A stretch of DNA of 64,000 nucleotides from positions 2,418,001 through 2,482,000 of the forward strand of contig NZ_JAFEJG010000004.1 in the NCBI RefSeq assembly GCF_016888335.1, given 5' to 3'. Source of the stretch: Janibacter endophyticus (GTDB lineage: Bacteria; Actinomycetota; Actinomycetes; Actinomycetales; Dermatophilaceae). Positions 49,723 through 58,945 of the stretch are shown here, one piece after another. How positions within the stretch are numbered: the stretch's first letter is position 1; every line of letters begins with the position of its first letter. The position numbers and the translations under genes are program-made. Below the pieces are notes generated by a model, which had not been told where the DNA came from, made no database searches, and worked only from the letters and a program-made list of their open reading frames with translations.

Positions 49723-51411
49723 ATGCGCGTCATGGCACAGATGGCCATGGTCATGAACCTCGACAAGTGCATCGGCTGCCACACCTGCTCGGTCACCTGC
49801 AAGCAGGCATGGACCAACCGGGCCGGCACCGAGTACGTCTGGTTCAACAACGTCGAGACCCGCCCCGGCCTGGGCTACCCGCGTGGCTACGAGGACCAGG
49901 ACGAGTGGAAGGGCGGTTGGGAGCGCGCCGCCAACGGTCGGCTCAAGCTGAGGGCCGGCGGTCGGCTGAGCAAGCTGCTCAACATCTTCTCCAACCCCAA
50001 GATGCCGAGCATCCAGGACTACTACGAGCCCTGGACCTACGACTACGAGACCCTGCTCAACGCCCCGGCGCAGAAGAACTTCCCCGTCGCGCAGCCGTAC
50101 TCGCTGATCTCCGGCAAGAAGATGAACGTCTCCTGGTCGGCGAACTGGGACGACGACCTCGGCGGCTCGATGGAGCACGCGGTCAAGGATCCGATGCTCA
50201 AGGGCATCGAGGACAAGGTGAAGTTCGAGTTCGACCAGACCTTCATGTTCTACCTGCCGCGGATCTGCGAGCACTGCCTCAACCCGAGCTGTGCCGCGTC
50301 CTGCCCCTCCGGCGCGATCTACAAGCGCTCCGAGGACGGCATCGTCCTCGTCGACCAGGACAAGTGCCGCGGCTGGCGCATGTGCGTCACCGGCTGCCCG
50401 TACAAGAAGGTCTACTTCAACCACAAGACCGGCAAGGCCGAGAAGTGCACCTTCTGCTACCCCCGCGTCGAGGTCGGCATCCCGACCGTCTGCGCGGAGA
50501 CCTGCGTCGGTCGGCTGCGCTACATCGGGATCATGCTCTACGACGCCGACGCGGTGCTCGACGCGGCCTCGGTGGAGGATGACCACGAGCTCTACGAGGC
50601 GCAGCGCTCGGTCTTCCTCGACCCCTTCGACCCCGCGGTCGCCCGTGCGGCCGAGGAGGCCGGCATCCCCGGCGACTGGGTCGAGGCGGCGAAGAGGTCG
50701 CCCGTGCGGCGGCTGATCATGGACTACAAGGTCGCTCTGCCGCTCCACCCGGAGTACCGGACGATGCCGATGGTCTGGTACATCCCGCCGCTCTCGCCGG
50801 TCGTCGACGTCATCAAGGACACCGGCTACGACGGCGAGGACGTCGACAACCTCTTCGGTGCCATCGACGCGCTGCGCATCCCCGTCGAGTACCTCGCCAA
50901 CCTCTTCACCGCCGGCGATGTCCGCCCGGTCGACGAGGTGCTCAAGAAGCTCGCGGCGATGCGCTCCTACATGCGCGACATCAACCTCGGACGTGACCCT
51001 CGCGAGGAGATCCCCGCGGCGGTCGGCATGTCCGAGGAGGACATGTACGAGATGTTCCGCCTCCTCGCGCTGGCCAAGTACGACGAGCGCTACGTCATCC
51101 CGACCGCGCACGGCGAGCAGGCCCACGGTCTGGAGGAGCTCGCGACGGACTGCGCCGTCTCCGGCTACGACACCGACATGGACGACCCGTCCGGTCCCTT
51201 CGGCGAGGGCTCCGGTCGCGGCGCGATGACGCCCGTCGCGGTGGAGAACTTCCACATGCTCCAGGAGCGGCAGACCTCCGACGACCTCGTCTCCGGCGGC
51301 AGCAAGAAGGGCCGGGTCAACCTGCTCAACTGGGACGGCAAGGGCACGCCCGAGGGTCTCTTCCCGGGCGACGGCTCGGGCCGGCGCGAGGGAGCGGGTG
51401 ACCGGTCGTGA
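49723..51411 (+). CDS. narH: Respiratory nitrate reductase, beta subunit
   Basis: A 562-residue iron-sulfur subunit passing electrons from NarI to NarG. Four cysteine groups are seen: CIGCHTCSVTC (from Cys16), CEHCLNPSCAASC, CRGWRMCVTGC and CTFCYPRVEVGIPTVCAETC. Trp replaces Cys in the third group, as is normal for NarH, giving one [3Fe-4S] and three [4Fe-4S] clusters. The start is 1 bp after the narG stop; the narJ GTG overlaps its stop. Confidence 0.97.
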   Translation: MRVMAQMAMVMNLDKCIGCHTCSVTCKQAWTNRAGTEYVWFNNVETRPGLGYPRGYEDQDEWKGGWERAANGRLKLRAGGRLSKLLNIFSNPKMPSIQDYYEPWTYDYETLLNAPAQKNFPVAQPYSLISGKKMNVSWSANWDDDLGGSMEHAVKDPMLKGIEDKVKFEFDQTFMFYLPRICEHCLNPSCAASCPSGAIYKRSEDGIVLVDQDKCRGWRMCVTGCPYKKVYFNHKTGKAEKCTFCYPRVEVGIPTVCAETCVGRLRYIGIMLYDADAVLDAASVEDDHELYEAQRSVFLDPFDPAVARAAEEAGIPGDWVEAAKRSPVRRLIMDYKVALPLHPEYRTMPMVWYIPPLSPVVDVIKDTGYDGEDVDNLFGAIDALRIPVEYLANLFTAGDVRPVDEVLKKLAAMRSYMRDINLGRDPREEIPAAVGMSEEDMYEMFRLLALAKYDERYVIPTAHGEQAHGLEELATDCAVSGYDTDMDDPSGPFGEGSGRGAMTPVAVENFHMLQERQTSDDLVSGGSKKGRVNLLNWDGKGTPEGLFPGDGSGRREGAGDRS

Positions 51412-52199
51412 TGCCCTGGCGGCGGCACCGCCGCGCCAAGCCGTCGGTCGACGGCCGGTCGCAGGCGGACGCCTGGCAGATGATCTCGCTGCTGCTCGAC
51501 TACCCGGACGAGCGGCTGGTCGGCCTCGTCCCGGTTCTCCGGGAGAGCGCGACGGGGGTGTCCACCGAGGTCGGTGAGCGTCTCGGCGTCTTCCTCGACC
51601 ACCTCGAGTCGACGCCGCTGGCGCGGCTGCAGGCGGACTACGTCGACACCTTCGACGTCACCCGGCGCTGCGCGCTGCACCTCACGTACTTCCTCCACGG
51701 CGACACCCGCAAGCGCGGGGCGGCGCTCGTGCAGTTCAAGCAGGCCTACCGCCGGGCGGGAGTCGAGCTCGCCGACGAGGGTCTCGAGCTGCCCGACCAC
51801 CTCTGCGTCCTGCTCGAGTTCGGGGCGACGACCGACCCGCAGACGGCATGGAAGCTGCTCAACGACCACCGGGTCGGCGTCGAGCTGCTCTACACCGCGC
51901 TCAAGGGCAAGGAGTCCCCGTGGCTCCCCGTCGTCCAGGCGCTGCGCGCCACCCTCCCCGAGCTCCAGGGCGACGACGAGCAGGCCCTCGGCCGGCTCAT
52001 CGCCCAGGGGCCGCCCCAGGAGGAGGTCGGGATCGACCAGTCCCCCTTCGCCCTCGACCCGGCGCTCGACGAGCACCTCGTGACCCCGATGTCCGGGCAC
52101 GACTGCTCCTCCCACTCCCCCGGGCAGACCGCCGGCGCGAGCACCCCCCTTCGTCCTGCCGACCTCGGCGCCACCATCCCCGTAGGAGCCCCCCGTTGA
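51408..52199 (+). CDS. narJ: Nitrate reductase molybdenum cofactor assembly chaperone
   Basis: A 263-residue TorD/NarJ-family chaperone needed to insert Mo-bisMGD into NarG before membrane attachment. The helical core runs from about residue 24 (MISLLLDYPDERL) and includes DYVDTFDVTRRCALHLTYF and the LPDHLCVLLEF segment typical of NarJ. The last 40 residues are a low-complexity tail. GTG at 51408 overlaps narH (GTGA), and its own TGA overlaps the narI TTG. Confidence 0.94.
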   Translation: MMPWRRHRRAKPSVDGRSQADAWQMISLLLDYPDERLVGLVPVLRESATGVSTEVGERLGVFLDHLESTPLARLQADYVDTFDVTRRCALHLTYFLHGDTRKRGAALVQFKQAYRRAGVELADEGLELPDHLCVLLEFGATTDPQTAWKLLNDHRVGVELLYTALKGKESPWLPVVQALRATLPELQGDDEQALGRLIAQGPPQEEVGIDQSPFALDPALDEHLVTPMSGHDCSSHSPGQTAGASTPLRPADLGATIPVGAPR

Positions 52200-52948
52200 G
52201 CACCTTCCTCTGGGTCATCGTCCCGTACCTGTCCCTGGCCACCTTCCTCGTCGGGCACTTCTGGCGCTACCGCTACGACAAGTTCGGCTGGACCACCCGC
52301 AGCTCGCAGCTCTACGAGGACAAGCTGCTGCGCATCGGGAGCCCGCTCTTCCACTTCGGCATGCTCGGCGTCGTCTTCGGCCACATCCTCGGGCTCGTCA
52401 TCCCCAACGTCTGGACCGACGCCCTGGGCATCAGCGCGCACACGTACCACGTCATCGCGCTGGCCGGCGGTATCCCGGCGGGCATCGCGACCCTCGTCGG
52501 TCTCATCATCCTCGTCTACCGCCGCCGGACGACCGGCCCGGTCTTCAGCGCGACGACGGTCAACGACAAGGTCATGTACTTCTTCCTCGGCCTCGTGATC
52601 ATCCTCGGGATGTGGAACACCATCGCCGGCTCGCTGCTCCGCTTCGGCGGCGAGTACGACTACCGCGAGGGCGTCTCGCCGTGGTGGCGCAGCATCTTCA
52701 CCTTCACCCCGGAGCCCGAGCTCATGGCCTCCGCCCCCTTCGGCTTCCAGGCGCACGCGCTCGTCGCGATGATCCTCTTCGCGATGTGGCCCTTCACCCG
52801 GCTCGTGCACGTCTTCAGCGCCCCGCTCGGCTACCTCACCCGTCCGTACCTCGTCTACCGCTCGAGCGACAGCCGCACCGGCTACGGCACCGGCACCTCG
52901 GCGCCCCGCCGCGGCTGGGACAAGCCCGAGCTCACCCGCAAGGACTGA
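52196..52948 (+). CDS. narI: Respiratory nitrate reductase, gamma subunit (cytochrome b)
   Basis: A 250-residue membrane cytochrome with five hydrophobic segments. It anchors NarGH and oxidises menaquinol through two b haems; His residues in FHFGMLGVVFGHILG near residue 58, and in AHTYHVIALAG and FQAHALVAMI, fit the haem ligands. The start is the rare codon TTG at 52196, supported by TAGGAG at good spacing and by TTGA overlap with the narJ stop. A long in-frame extension upstream is the narJ shadow and is rejected. Confidence 0.94.
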   Translation: MSTFLWVIVPYLSLATFLVGHFWRYRYDKFGWTTRSSQLYEDKLLRIGSPLFHFGMLGVVFGHILGLVIPNVWTDALGISAHTYHVIALAGGIPAGIATLVGLIILVYRRRTTGPVFSATTVNDKVMYFFLGLVIILGMWNTIAGSLLRFGGEYDYREGVSPWWRSIFTFTPEPELMASAPFGFQAHALVAMILFAMWPFTRLVHVFSAPLGYLTRPYLVYRSSDSRTGYGTGTSAPRRGWDKPELTRKD

Positions 52949-52992
52949 CCCGGGCGCTGCGCCCGGGCCCGTGACGCCGTACCGTCGTCTCC

Positions 52993-54147
52993 ATGTCCCT
53001 GCCCGCCCTCGTCGCTCCCGGTCCGCCGCTCAGCACCGAGCAGGTGACGCGGTACGCGCGCCACCTGCTCCTGCCGGCGGTCGGCCCGGAGGGCCAGCGC
53101 CGCCTCCTCAACGCCCGGGTCGCGGTCGTCGGCGCCGGTGGGCTCGGCTCCCCGTCGCTGCTCTACCTCGCGGCGGCCGGGGTCGGCTCGATCACCGTCA
53201 TCGACGACGACTCCGTCGACGCGACGAACCTCCAGCGTCAGGTGATCCACGACGCGATGTCGGTCGGGCTCTCCAAGGTCGAGAGCGCCGTCGACCGGGT
53301 ACGAGGGCTCAACCCCGACGTCACCGTCCGCGGACGCCAGGTCCGGATCACCTCGGACAACGCGATCGACCTGCTGCGCGGCCACGACCTCGTGCTCGAC
53401 GGCAGCGACAACTTCGAGACCCGCTATGCCGTCGACGAGGCCTGCGCCGAGCTCGGTCTGCCGCTCGTGTGGGCGGCCGTCTACCGGACGGCCGCCCATC
53501 TCACGACCTTCTGGACCGGTGCGCCCGACGGCACCGGCGTGGGGCTGCGCGACCTCTTCCCCGAGCCGCCCCCGCCCGGCTCCGTCCCGGCGTGCGGCGA
53601 CGCCGGGGTGCTGGGCGCCCTCGTCGGGCAGGTCGGCTCGATGATGGCCAGCGAGGCGATCAAGCTCGTCACCGGCACCGGGCGGCCGCTCCTCGGGCGC
53701 GTCCTGTACATCGACTCGCTGCTCACCACGCAGCGCGAGATCCCGCTCGCACCCAGCGCGCGCTACTCCCCCGAGGCCCGCGCCGCCCGTGCCCTGCCGG
53801 ACCCGACACCCACCGCCGTCCAGGCCGAGGTGAGCCCACGAGACCTCGCCGACGCGCTCGAGGGGGGGCGGACCCCCTTCGTCCTGGACGTGCGGGAGAG
53901 TGCCGAGCTCGACTTCGGCGTCATCGAGGGCGCGACGCACGTCCCGCTCGTCCGGATCACCGACGGTGACGTGGCGGCCCTCGGCATCCCCTACGACCGC
54001 GAGGTCGTCGTCGTGTGCAAGGCCGGGCCCCGGGCGAGCCTCGCCGCGAGCACGCTCACGGCGCACGGCTACGACGACGTGCGCGTGCTCACCGGCGGCA
54101 TGATCGCCTGGGCGCACGACGTCGACCCGACGATGACGCCGTACTGA
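52993..54147 (+). CDS. moeZ: MoeB/MoeZ-type sulfur-carrier adenylyltransferase with rhodanese domain
   Basis: A 384-residue two-domain protein. The ThiF/MoeB domain (residues 15-260) has the ATP loop VVGAGGLGSPSLLYLAAAGVG, DDDSVDATNLQRQ, and Cys in PACGDAGVLG; the CxxC zinc pairs of E. coli MoeB are absent. A C-terminal rhodanese domain carries active Cys in VVVCKAGPRAS. It adenylates and sulfurates the C-terminal GG of MoaD for molybdopterin synthesis, as MoeZ/MOCS3 do. It opens the Moco gene run 44 bp after narI. Confidence 0.92.
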   Translation: MSLPALVAPGPPLSTEQVTRYARHLLLPAVGPEGQRRLLNARVAVVGAGGLGSPSLLYLAAAGVGSITVIDDDSVDATNLQRQVIHDAMSVGLSKVESAVDRVRGLNPDVTVRGRQVRITSDNAIDLLRGHDLVLDGSDNFETRYAVDEACAELGLPLVWAAVYRTAAHLTTFWTGAPDGTGVGLRDLFPEPPPPGSVPACGDAGVLGALVGQVGSMMASEAIKLVTGTGRPLLGRVLYIDSLLTTQREIPLAPSARYSPEARAARALPDPTPTAVQAEVSPRDLADALEGGRTPFVLDVRESAELDFGVIEGATHVPLVRITDGDVAALGIPYDREVVVVCKAGPRASLAASTLTAHGYDDVRVLTGGMIAWAHDVDPTMTPY

Positions 54148-54168
54148 CCTGCGAGGACTGGAGAGACT

Positions 54169-55392
54169 GTGCCCGCCCCCCGTGAGCTGCTGACCCTCGA
54201 GGAGTACCGCGACGAGGTCGGTGCCCTCGTCACCTCCCCGACGCCCGCCGAGAGCGTCCCCCTCGCCGAGGCCGCCGACCGCGTGCTCGCCGAGGACGTC
54301 ACCGCGAGCGGCCCGGTGCCTGCCTTCGCCAACTCGGCGATGGACGGCTACGCCGTGAGCTGGGACGACCTCGCCGAGCTGCCCACGCGGCTACGGGTCG
54401 TCGGCGAGGTGGCCGCCGGGTCCGGCGAGGACCCTGCCTTCGGCGCCGGGGAGTGCGTCCGGATCATGACGGGTGCCCCGGTCCCCGGGTCGGCGGACTC
54501 GGTCGTCCCGATCGAGCAGACGGACGAAGGGGTGGACGTCGTGACGGTCCACGAGGCCCCCGCGCGTGGTCGGGGGGCGCACGTCCGTCGCGCCGGCGAG
54601 GACGTCGCGGCAGAGGACGTCGTCGCGACGGCCGGGACGACGCTCACCCCCGGGGTGCTCTCCGCCGTCGCCGGGGCCGGCCGGGGCGAGGTCGTCGTCC
54701 GGCGACGCCCCGTGATCGGGATCGCCGCCACCGGGGACGAGCTCGTCGCACCGGGGCAGCCACTCGGGCGAGGACAGATCTACGAGTCCAACGGCACCCA
54801 CCTGCGCCATGCGGCCCACCGCCTCGGGGCAGCCGTCCTCGTCGGAGCCGCGGTGCCCGACGACGCCGACGCCTTCGCCGCCGCGCTCGACGACCTCGCC
54901 TCTCGCGTGGACGTCATCGTGCTCACCGGGGGCGCGAGCGTCGGCGCCCACGACGTCGCGCGCGACGTGCTCACCGAGCGCGCGGGCGCCGAGTACCGCC
55001 ACGTGCGGATCCAGCCCGGCAAGCCGCAGGGCTGGGCCCGCTGGCAGGGCACGCCCGTCATCTCGCTGCCCGGCAACCCGGTGAGCGCGGCGATCTCCTT
55101 CGAGCTCTTCGTGCGGCCGCTCCTCGACACCCTGCTCGGCCGGGAGCGGCCGGGGCTCGACCACGCCGTCGCCGCCTCCGGGTGGGGTTCTCCGCCCGGT
55201 CGCCGCCAGCTCGTCCCGGTGACCCTCTCGACCGACGCGAGCGGCCGCCTGCTCGCCACCCCCAACCACCGCCGAGGCTCCGCCTCGCACATGGTCACCT
55301 CGCTCGCCCGCGCGGACGCGCTCGCGGAGGTGCCCGACGACGTCGAGGCGGTCAGCGCCGGCGACGTCCTGACGATCAGGAGGTTCGCGTGA
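54169..55392 (+). CDS. moeA: Molybdopterin molybdenumtransferase
   Basis: A 407-residue enzyme inserting molybdate into adenylyl-molybdopterin. Residues near 50 read FANSAMDGYAV, a MoeA hallmark; the MogA-like domain has GIAATGDELVAPGQPLGRGQIYESN and VIVLTGGASVGAHD, and the end shows PVISLPGNPVSA. The GTG at 54169 follows GGAGAG. The stop overlaps the moaC start (GTGA). Confidence 0.96.
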   Translation: MPAPRELLTLEEYRDEVGALVTSPTPAESVPLAEAADRVLAEDVTASGPVPAFANSAMDGYAVSWDDLAELPTRLRVVGEVAAGSGEDPAFGAGECVRIMTGAPVPGSADSVVPIEQTDEGVDVVTVHEAPARGRGAHVRRAGEDVAAEDVVATAGTTLTPGVLSAVAGAGRGEVVVRRRPVIGIAATGDELVAPGQPLGRGQIYESNGTHLRHAAHRLGAAVLVGAAVPDDADAFAAALDDLASRVDVIVLTGGASVGAHDVARDVLTERAGAEYRHVRIQPGKPQGWARWQGTPVISLPGNPVSAAISFELFVRPLLDTLLGRERPGLDHAVAASGWGSPPGRRQLVPVTLSTDASGRLLATPNHRRGSASHMVTSLARADALAEVPDDVEAVSAGDVLTIRRFA

Positions 55393-55895
55393 GCGACGCA
55401 TCGTCCGCCCCGCCCTTCACCCACCTCGACGGCTCCGGGCACGCCCGGATGGTCGACGTCACCGAGAAGCAGCCGACGGTCCGCGCCGCGACCGCCGCCG
55501 GCTCGGTGCGCTGCTCGCCCGAGGTCGTCGCGCTGCTGCGCGACGGCTCGGTGCCGAAGGGAGACGTCCTCGCCGTCGCCCGCGTCGCCGGCATCCAGGC
55601 CGCGAAGAAGACCCCCGAGCTGCTCCCGCTCGCGCACGTCATCGGGGTGCACGGGTGCACCGTCGACCTGACGATCACCGACGAGGGTGTCGACATCGTC
55701 GCGACCGCCCGGACCGCCGACCGCACCGGCGTCGAGATGGAGGCGCTCACGAGCGTCTCGGTCGCGGCCCTGGCCGTCATCGACATGGTCAAGGGCATCG
55801 ACCGCACCGCCCGCATCGAGCGGGTCCGTCTGCTGCGCAAGGAGGGTGGCCGCTCCGGCACCTGGGTGGCCGAGGACGAAGGGGGTGCCGCGTGA
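55389..55895 (+). CDS. moaC: Cyclic pyranopterin monophosphate synthase
   Basis: A 168-residue enzyme acting after MoaA to form cPMP. Recognisable blocks are ARMVDVTEKQPTVRAATAAG, KGDVLAVARVAGIQAAKKT, and GVEMEALTSVSVAALAVIDMVKGID. The usual PLCHPL block reads PLAHVI, keeping the His but not the Cys, a form found in other actinobacterial MoaC proteins. GTG at 55389 overlaps moeA and the stop overlaps mobA, both by 4 bp. Confidence 0.95.
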   Translation: MSDASSAPPFTHLDGSGHARMVDVTEKQPTVRAATAAGSVRCSPEVVALLRDGSVPKGDVLAVARVAGIQAAKKTPELLPLAHVIGVHGCTVDLTITDEGVDIVATARTADRTGVEMEALTSVSVAALAVIDMVKGIDRTARIERVRLLRKEGGRSGTWVAEDEGGAA

Positions 55896-56785
55896 GCCTC
55901 GTCTACGACCTCGTCGTCGTCGCCGGCGGCTCGGGCAGCCGGCTCGGCGGAGCCGTGAAGACCGACCTCACCCTCGGCGGCGAGCGACTCCTCGACCGCA
56001 CCCTCGCCGCCACGCAGGACGCCCGCACGCGGGTGCTCGTCGGTCAGGGCATCGAGGTGCCCGACGATGTCGTCGTCACGCTCGAGGACCCGCCCTCAGG
56101 CGGTCCGGCGGCCGGCACCGCCTCGGGCCTGGCCGCGGTCACCGACCCGGCGCCGTGGACGCTCCTGCTCGCGGGCGACCTCGTCGACACGGCGGCCGGC
56201 ATCCGCGCGCTCCTCGAGGCCGCGGCCGTCGACCCCACCGACACCGACGGGATCTGCCTCTCCGGCCACGCCGACCACCCGCAGTGGCTCTTCGGTATCC
56301 ACCGCACGGCTGCCCTGCGGGACGCGGTCGCGGCCCTCGGCACCGTCCGGGACCGCTCGATGAAGGCGCTGCTCTCCCCCCTTCGCCTCCAGACGCTCGC
56401 CGTCGATCCCGACACCGTCGCCGACATCGACACCCCGCGCGACTACGAGGCGTGGCAGGCCCGCGGGCCGCACGACGCGAGCGCCCCGCGTGAGCCGAAG
56501 ATGCGCGACGACGCCATGACGGTCGCCCGCTGGCGGGCATGGGTCGAGATGGCCGCCGCCGCGGTGGACGTCGACCCGACCGCGGTCGACATCGCGCGGA
56601 TCCACACGCTGACGAAGGTCATCGCGCACACCTACGACCGGCCGATGGCCCCCGTCGGCTCGTACATCATGGGGATGGCTGTCGGGGCCGCGCTCGCCCA
56701 GGGCGAGCAGCCGGACCGGGCCTCCCTGCAGCGCGCGATCGAGCGTAGCCTCGACCGTGCACCCCGACCCGAGGAGCAGTCATGA
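55892..56785 (+). CDS. mobA: MobA-like molybdenum cofactor guanylyltransferase fused to DUF6457 domain
   Basis: A 297-residue protein. Residues 1-195 are a nucleotidyltransferase with VVVAGGSGSRLGGAVKTDL (MobA P-loop-like motif) and LLLAGDLVDTA; it should convert Mo-molybdopterin to the MGD form required by NarG. Residues from about 205 form a separate helical segment (VARWRAWVEMAAAAVDVD ... VIAHTYDRPMAPVGSYIMG) matching the DUF6457 pattern found with actinobacterial Moco genes. The GTG start overlaps moaC and the stop overlaps moaD. Confidence 0.88.
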   Translation: MSLVYDLVVVAGGSGSRLGGAVKTDLTLGGERLLDRTLAATQDARTRVLVGQGIEVPDDVVVTLEDPPSGGPAAGTASGLAAVTDPAPWTLLLAGDLVDTAAGIRALLEAAAVDPTDTDGICLSGHADHPQWLFGIHRTAALRDAVAALGTVRDRSMKALLSPLRLQTLAVDPDTVADIDTPRDYEAWQARGPHDASAPREPKMRDDAMTVARWRAWVEMAAAAVDVDPTAVDIARIHTLTKVIAHTYDRPMAPVGSYIMGMAVGAALAQGEQPDRASLQRAIERSLDRAPRPEEQS

Positions 56786-57024
56786 GTGTCGTCCTGCGCT
56801 GGTTCGGCGGCGCCGCCGAGGCGAGCGGCGTCGAGGAGGAGCGCTACGAGCCCGGCCCGCTGTCCGGGGTGCTGAGCGCCGCCCAGGAGCGGCACGGTCC
56901 CAGCGTGACCCAGGTGCTGCCGCGCTGCTCGGTGCTCGTCGACGGCCGCAACGCCGAGGGGGCCGACCCCGAGGTCGGTCCGGGCTCCGTCGTCGACGTG
57001 CTGCCCCCCTTCGCCGGGGGGTGA
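56782..57024 (+). CDS. moaD: Molybdopterin synthase small subunit (sulfur carrier)
   Basis: An 80-residue ubiquitin-like protein ending in PPFAGG; the terminal Gly-Gly is thiocarboxylated by the MoeZ-type protein and delivers sulfur in molybdopterin synthase together with MoaE. The start overlaps the mobA stop (ATGA), confirming coupled translation. Confidence 0.93.
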   Translation: MSVVLRWFGGAAEASGVEEERYEPGPLSGVLSAAQERHGPSVTQVLPRCSVLVDGRNAEGADPEVGPGSVVDVLPPFAGG

Positions 57025-57025
57025 G

Positions 57026-57952
57026 GTGGCGCCCGCCTTCGACCATCTCCTGCTGACCCGGTTCAGCGCGGTCATGGCACCGGGGGCCCCGCCCGCCGGT
57101 GAGCACTGGCTGCGCTACCGCTCGGGGTTCTTCGTCGACGCCTGCCTCCCGTCCGTCGTCGCTCAGCGGGGGGCGCAACCCTTCGAGTGGCTCGTCCTGC
57201 TCGACGACCGCTGCCCGGACGACTTCCGCGCCGACATCGAGGAGCTCGCCCGCGAGGGCTTCACGCCGCTGTGGTCGCACGAGCCGTTCCGCCGCGACAG
57301 CTTCGCCGAGGCGGTCGCAGACCGGACGAGCGCCCCGCACCTGGTGACGACGCGGATCGACAGCGACGACGCGATGGCGGTCGACCTCATGGCGGCGGTG
57401 CAGGCGCAGGTCGACGGTCAGGACCGGCTCTTCGTGAACTTCCCTCGCGGGATCCAGATCGACCGGTCCGGCGCCGTGTACCGGTCGAACATCGTCTCCA
57501 GCCCCTTCCTCTCCCTCATCGAGCGACGCGACCCTGCGCGCCTGCCCGAGACGGTCTACGTCGCCAAGCACGCCCGCGCGCGCGGGCACGGGCCGCTGCG
57601 GCAGGTCAGCGCGCCGGTCATGTGGACGCAGGTCGTGCACGGCGCGAACGTCTCGAACATCGTCAAACGGCACGAGGGTGCACCCCCGGGTGGTCGCGGA
57701 ACGCTTCGGCATGGTGCTGGGGTACGACGAGTCCGTGCGCGGCACCCGCCTGCATCGAGCACGGGCGCAGCACCTGTGCCGGCTCGTCGGGCTCTGGGCC
57801 CGGCACCCTGGTGAGCTCCTCAAGTGGGTCGAGGCCGCGATCGTCACCGCCCGGGGCACCCGGACCTGGCCTCAGGACTCCGGCACCAGCTCGCCGACCG
57901 GGCCGAGGCACTGCGGGACCGGCTGAGGGGCGCGGTCCGTCGCTCGCGCTGA
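57026..57952 (+). pseudogene. Glycosyltransferase (rhamnosyltransferase-like), interrupted by two apparent frameshifts
   Basis: The first 215 residues (GTG at 57026) read like a putative rhamnosyltransferase: HLLLTRFSAV, SGFFVDACLPSVVAQ, FEWLVLLDDRCPDDF, TTRIDSDDAMAVDLM. After VKRHE (about 57678) coherent coding moves one base to another frame (VHPRVVAERFGMVLGYDE ... HPGELLKWVEAAIVTAR). Near 57850 it returns to the first frame (PDLASGLRHQLADRAEAL) and ends at TGA 57950-57952, directly against the moaA stop. The two shifts compensate and lie near C- and G-runs. Either the gene is decayed or the assembly has two small indels. It has no obvious role in Moco synthesis. Confidence 0.7.
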
Positions 57953-58945
57953 TCAGCCGCCGATCGCGCTCATCGGGCGCGGCGGCTGGAGGAAGCCAGG
58001 CTCGTTGATCCCGTGCCCGGGCAGCTTGCTCGCGAGGCACGCGTGGATGAGCGCGGTGATCTCCTCCTCCGACGAGCCGTCGCGCAGGGGCGTGCGCAGG
58101 TCGGTCTCTCCGCGGGCGAAGAGGCACGAGCGCAGCTGACCGTCGGCCGTGAGCCGCAGCCGGTCGCACGCGCCGCAGAAGGGCATCGTCACCGATGCGA
58201 TGACCCCGACGGTCGACGGGCCCCCGTCGACGAGGAAACGCTCGGCCGGCGCGGCGCCGCGCCCCGGCATCTCGGTGAGCTCGAACTCCTCGCGGAGCAT
58301 CGCGAGGATCTCGGCACCGGTGATCATCTCGCTGCGCTGCCAGATGTGGCCGCCGTCGAGCGGCATCTGCTCGATGAAGCGCAGCTCGTAGCCGCGCTCG
58401 ACCGACCAGCGGAGCAGGTCGGCGGCCTCGTCGTCGTTGACCCCGCGGAGCAGCACGGTGTTGAGCTTGAGCGGGTGGAAGCCGGCGGCGTCGGCCGCGG
58501 CGATGCCCGTCATCGTGTCGTCGAAGCGGTCGCGACGCGCCATCTGCTGGAAGCGGTCGGGGCGCAGGGTGTCGAGGCTGATGTTGACCCGGGCCAGGCC
58601 GGCCTCCTTGAGAGGCTCGGCGAGGCGGGGCAGGCGCAGCGCGTTGGTCGTCATCGAGACCTCGACGGGCTCGCCGTCGTTGCTCGTCATCGAGGCGATG
58701 CCACGCACGACGTCGACGATGTCGGGCCGCAGCAGCGGCTCACCGCCCGTGAGCCTGACCTCGGTGATGCCGGCGCTCACCGCGGTGTCGACGATGCGGA
58801 GCAGCTCGTCGGTCGTCAGCAGCTCGGGGGTCGGGGTCCACGGCACGCCCTCGGCGGGCATGCAGTAGGTGCAGCGCAGGTTGCAGCGGTCGGTGAGCGA
58901 GACCCGCAGGTCCCGGTGGACGCGCCCGTAGCTGTCGGTCAGCAT
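57953..58945 (-). CDS. moaA: GTP 3',8-cyclase
   Basis: A 330-residue radical-SAM enzyme starting molybdopterin synthesis. The SAM cluster is Cys21, Cys25, Cys28 (CNLRCTYC); the second cluster is CGACDRLRLTADGQLRSC near the C-terminus; the protein ends in GG as active MoaA proteins do. Its first codons overlap the moaE stop by 7 bp, so moaB-moaE-moaA form a minus-strand operon facing the plus-strand Moco genes. Confidence 0.97.
   Translation of the reverse strand: MLTDSYGRVHRDLRVSLTDRCNLRCTYCMPAEGVPWTPTPELLTTDELLRIVDTAVSAGITEVRLTGGEPLLRPDIVDVVRGIASMTSNDGEPVEVSMTTNALRLPRLAEPLKEAGLARVNISLDTLRPDRFQQMARRDRFDDTMTGIAAADAAGFHPLKLNTVLLRGVNDDEAADLLRWSVERGYELRFIEQMPLDGGHIWQRSEMITGAEILAMLREEFELTEMPGRGAAPAERFLVDGGPSTVGVIASVTMPFCGACDRLRLTADGQLRSCLFARGETDLRTPLRDGSSEEEITALIHACLASKLPGHGINEPGFLQPPRPMSAIGG

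Noticed and set aside
51848-52195. Longer N-terminus for NarI
   Set aside because: The stretch is an out-of-frame shadow of narJ rich in Arg/Pro; the TTG with TAGGAG gives a normal NarI length.
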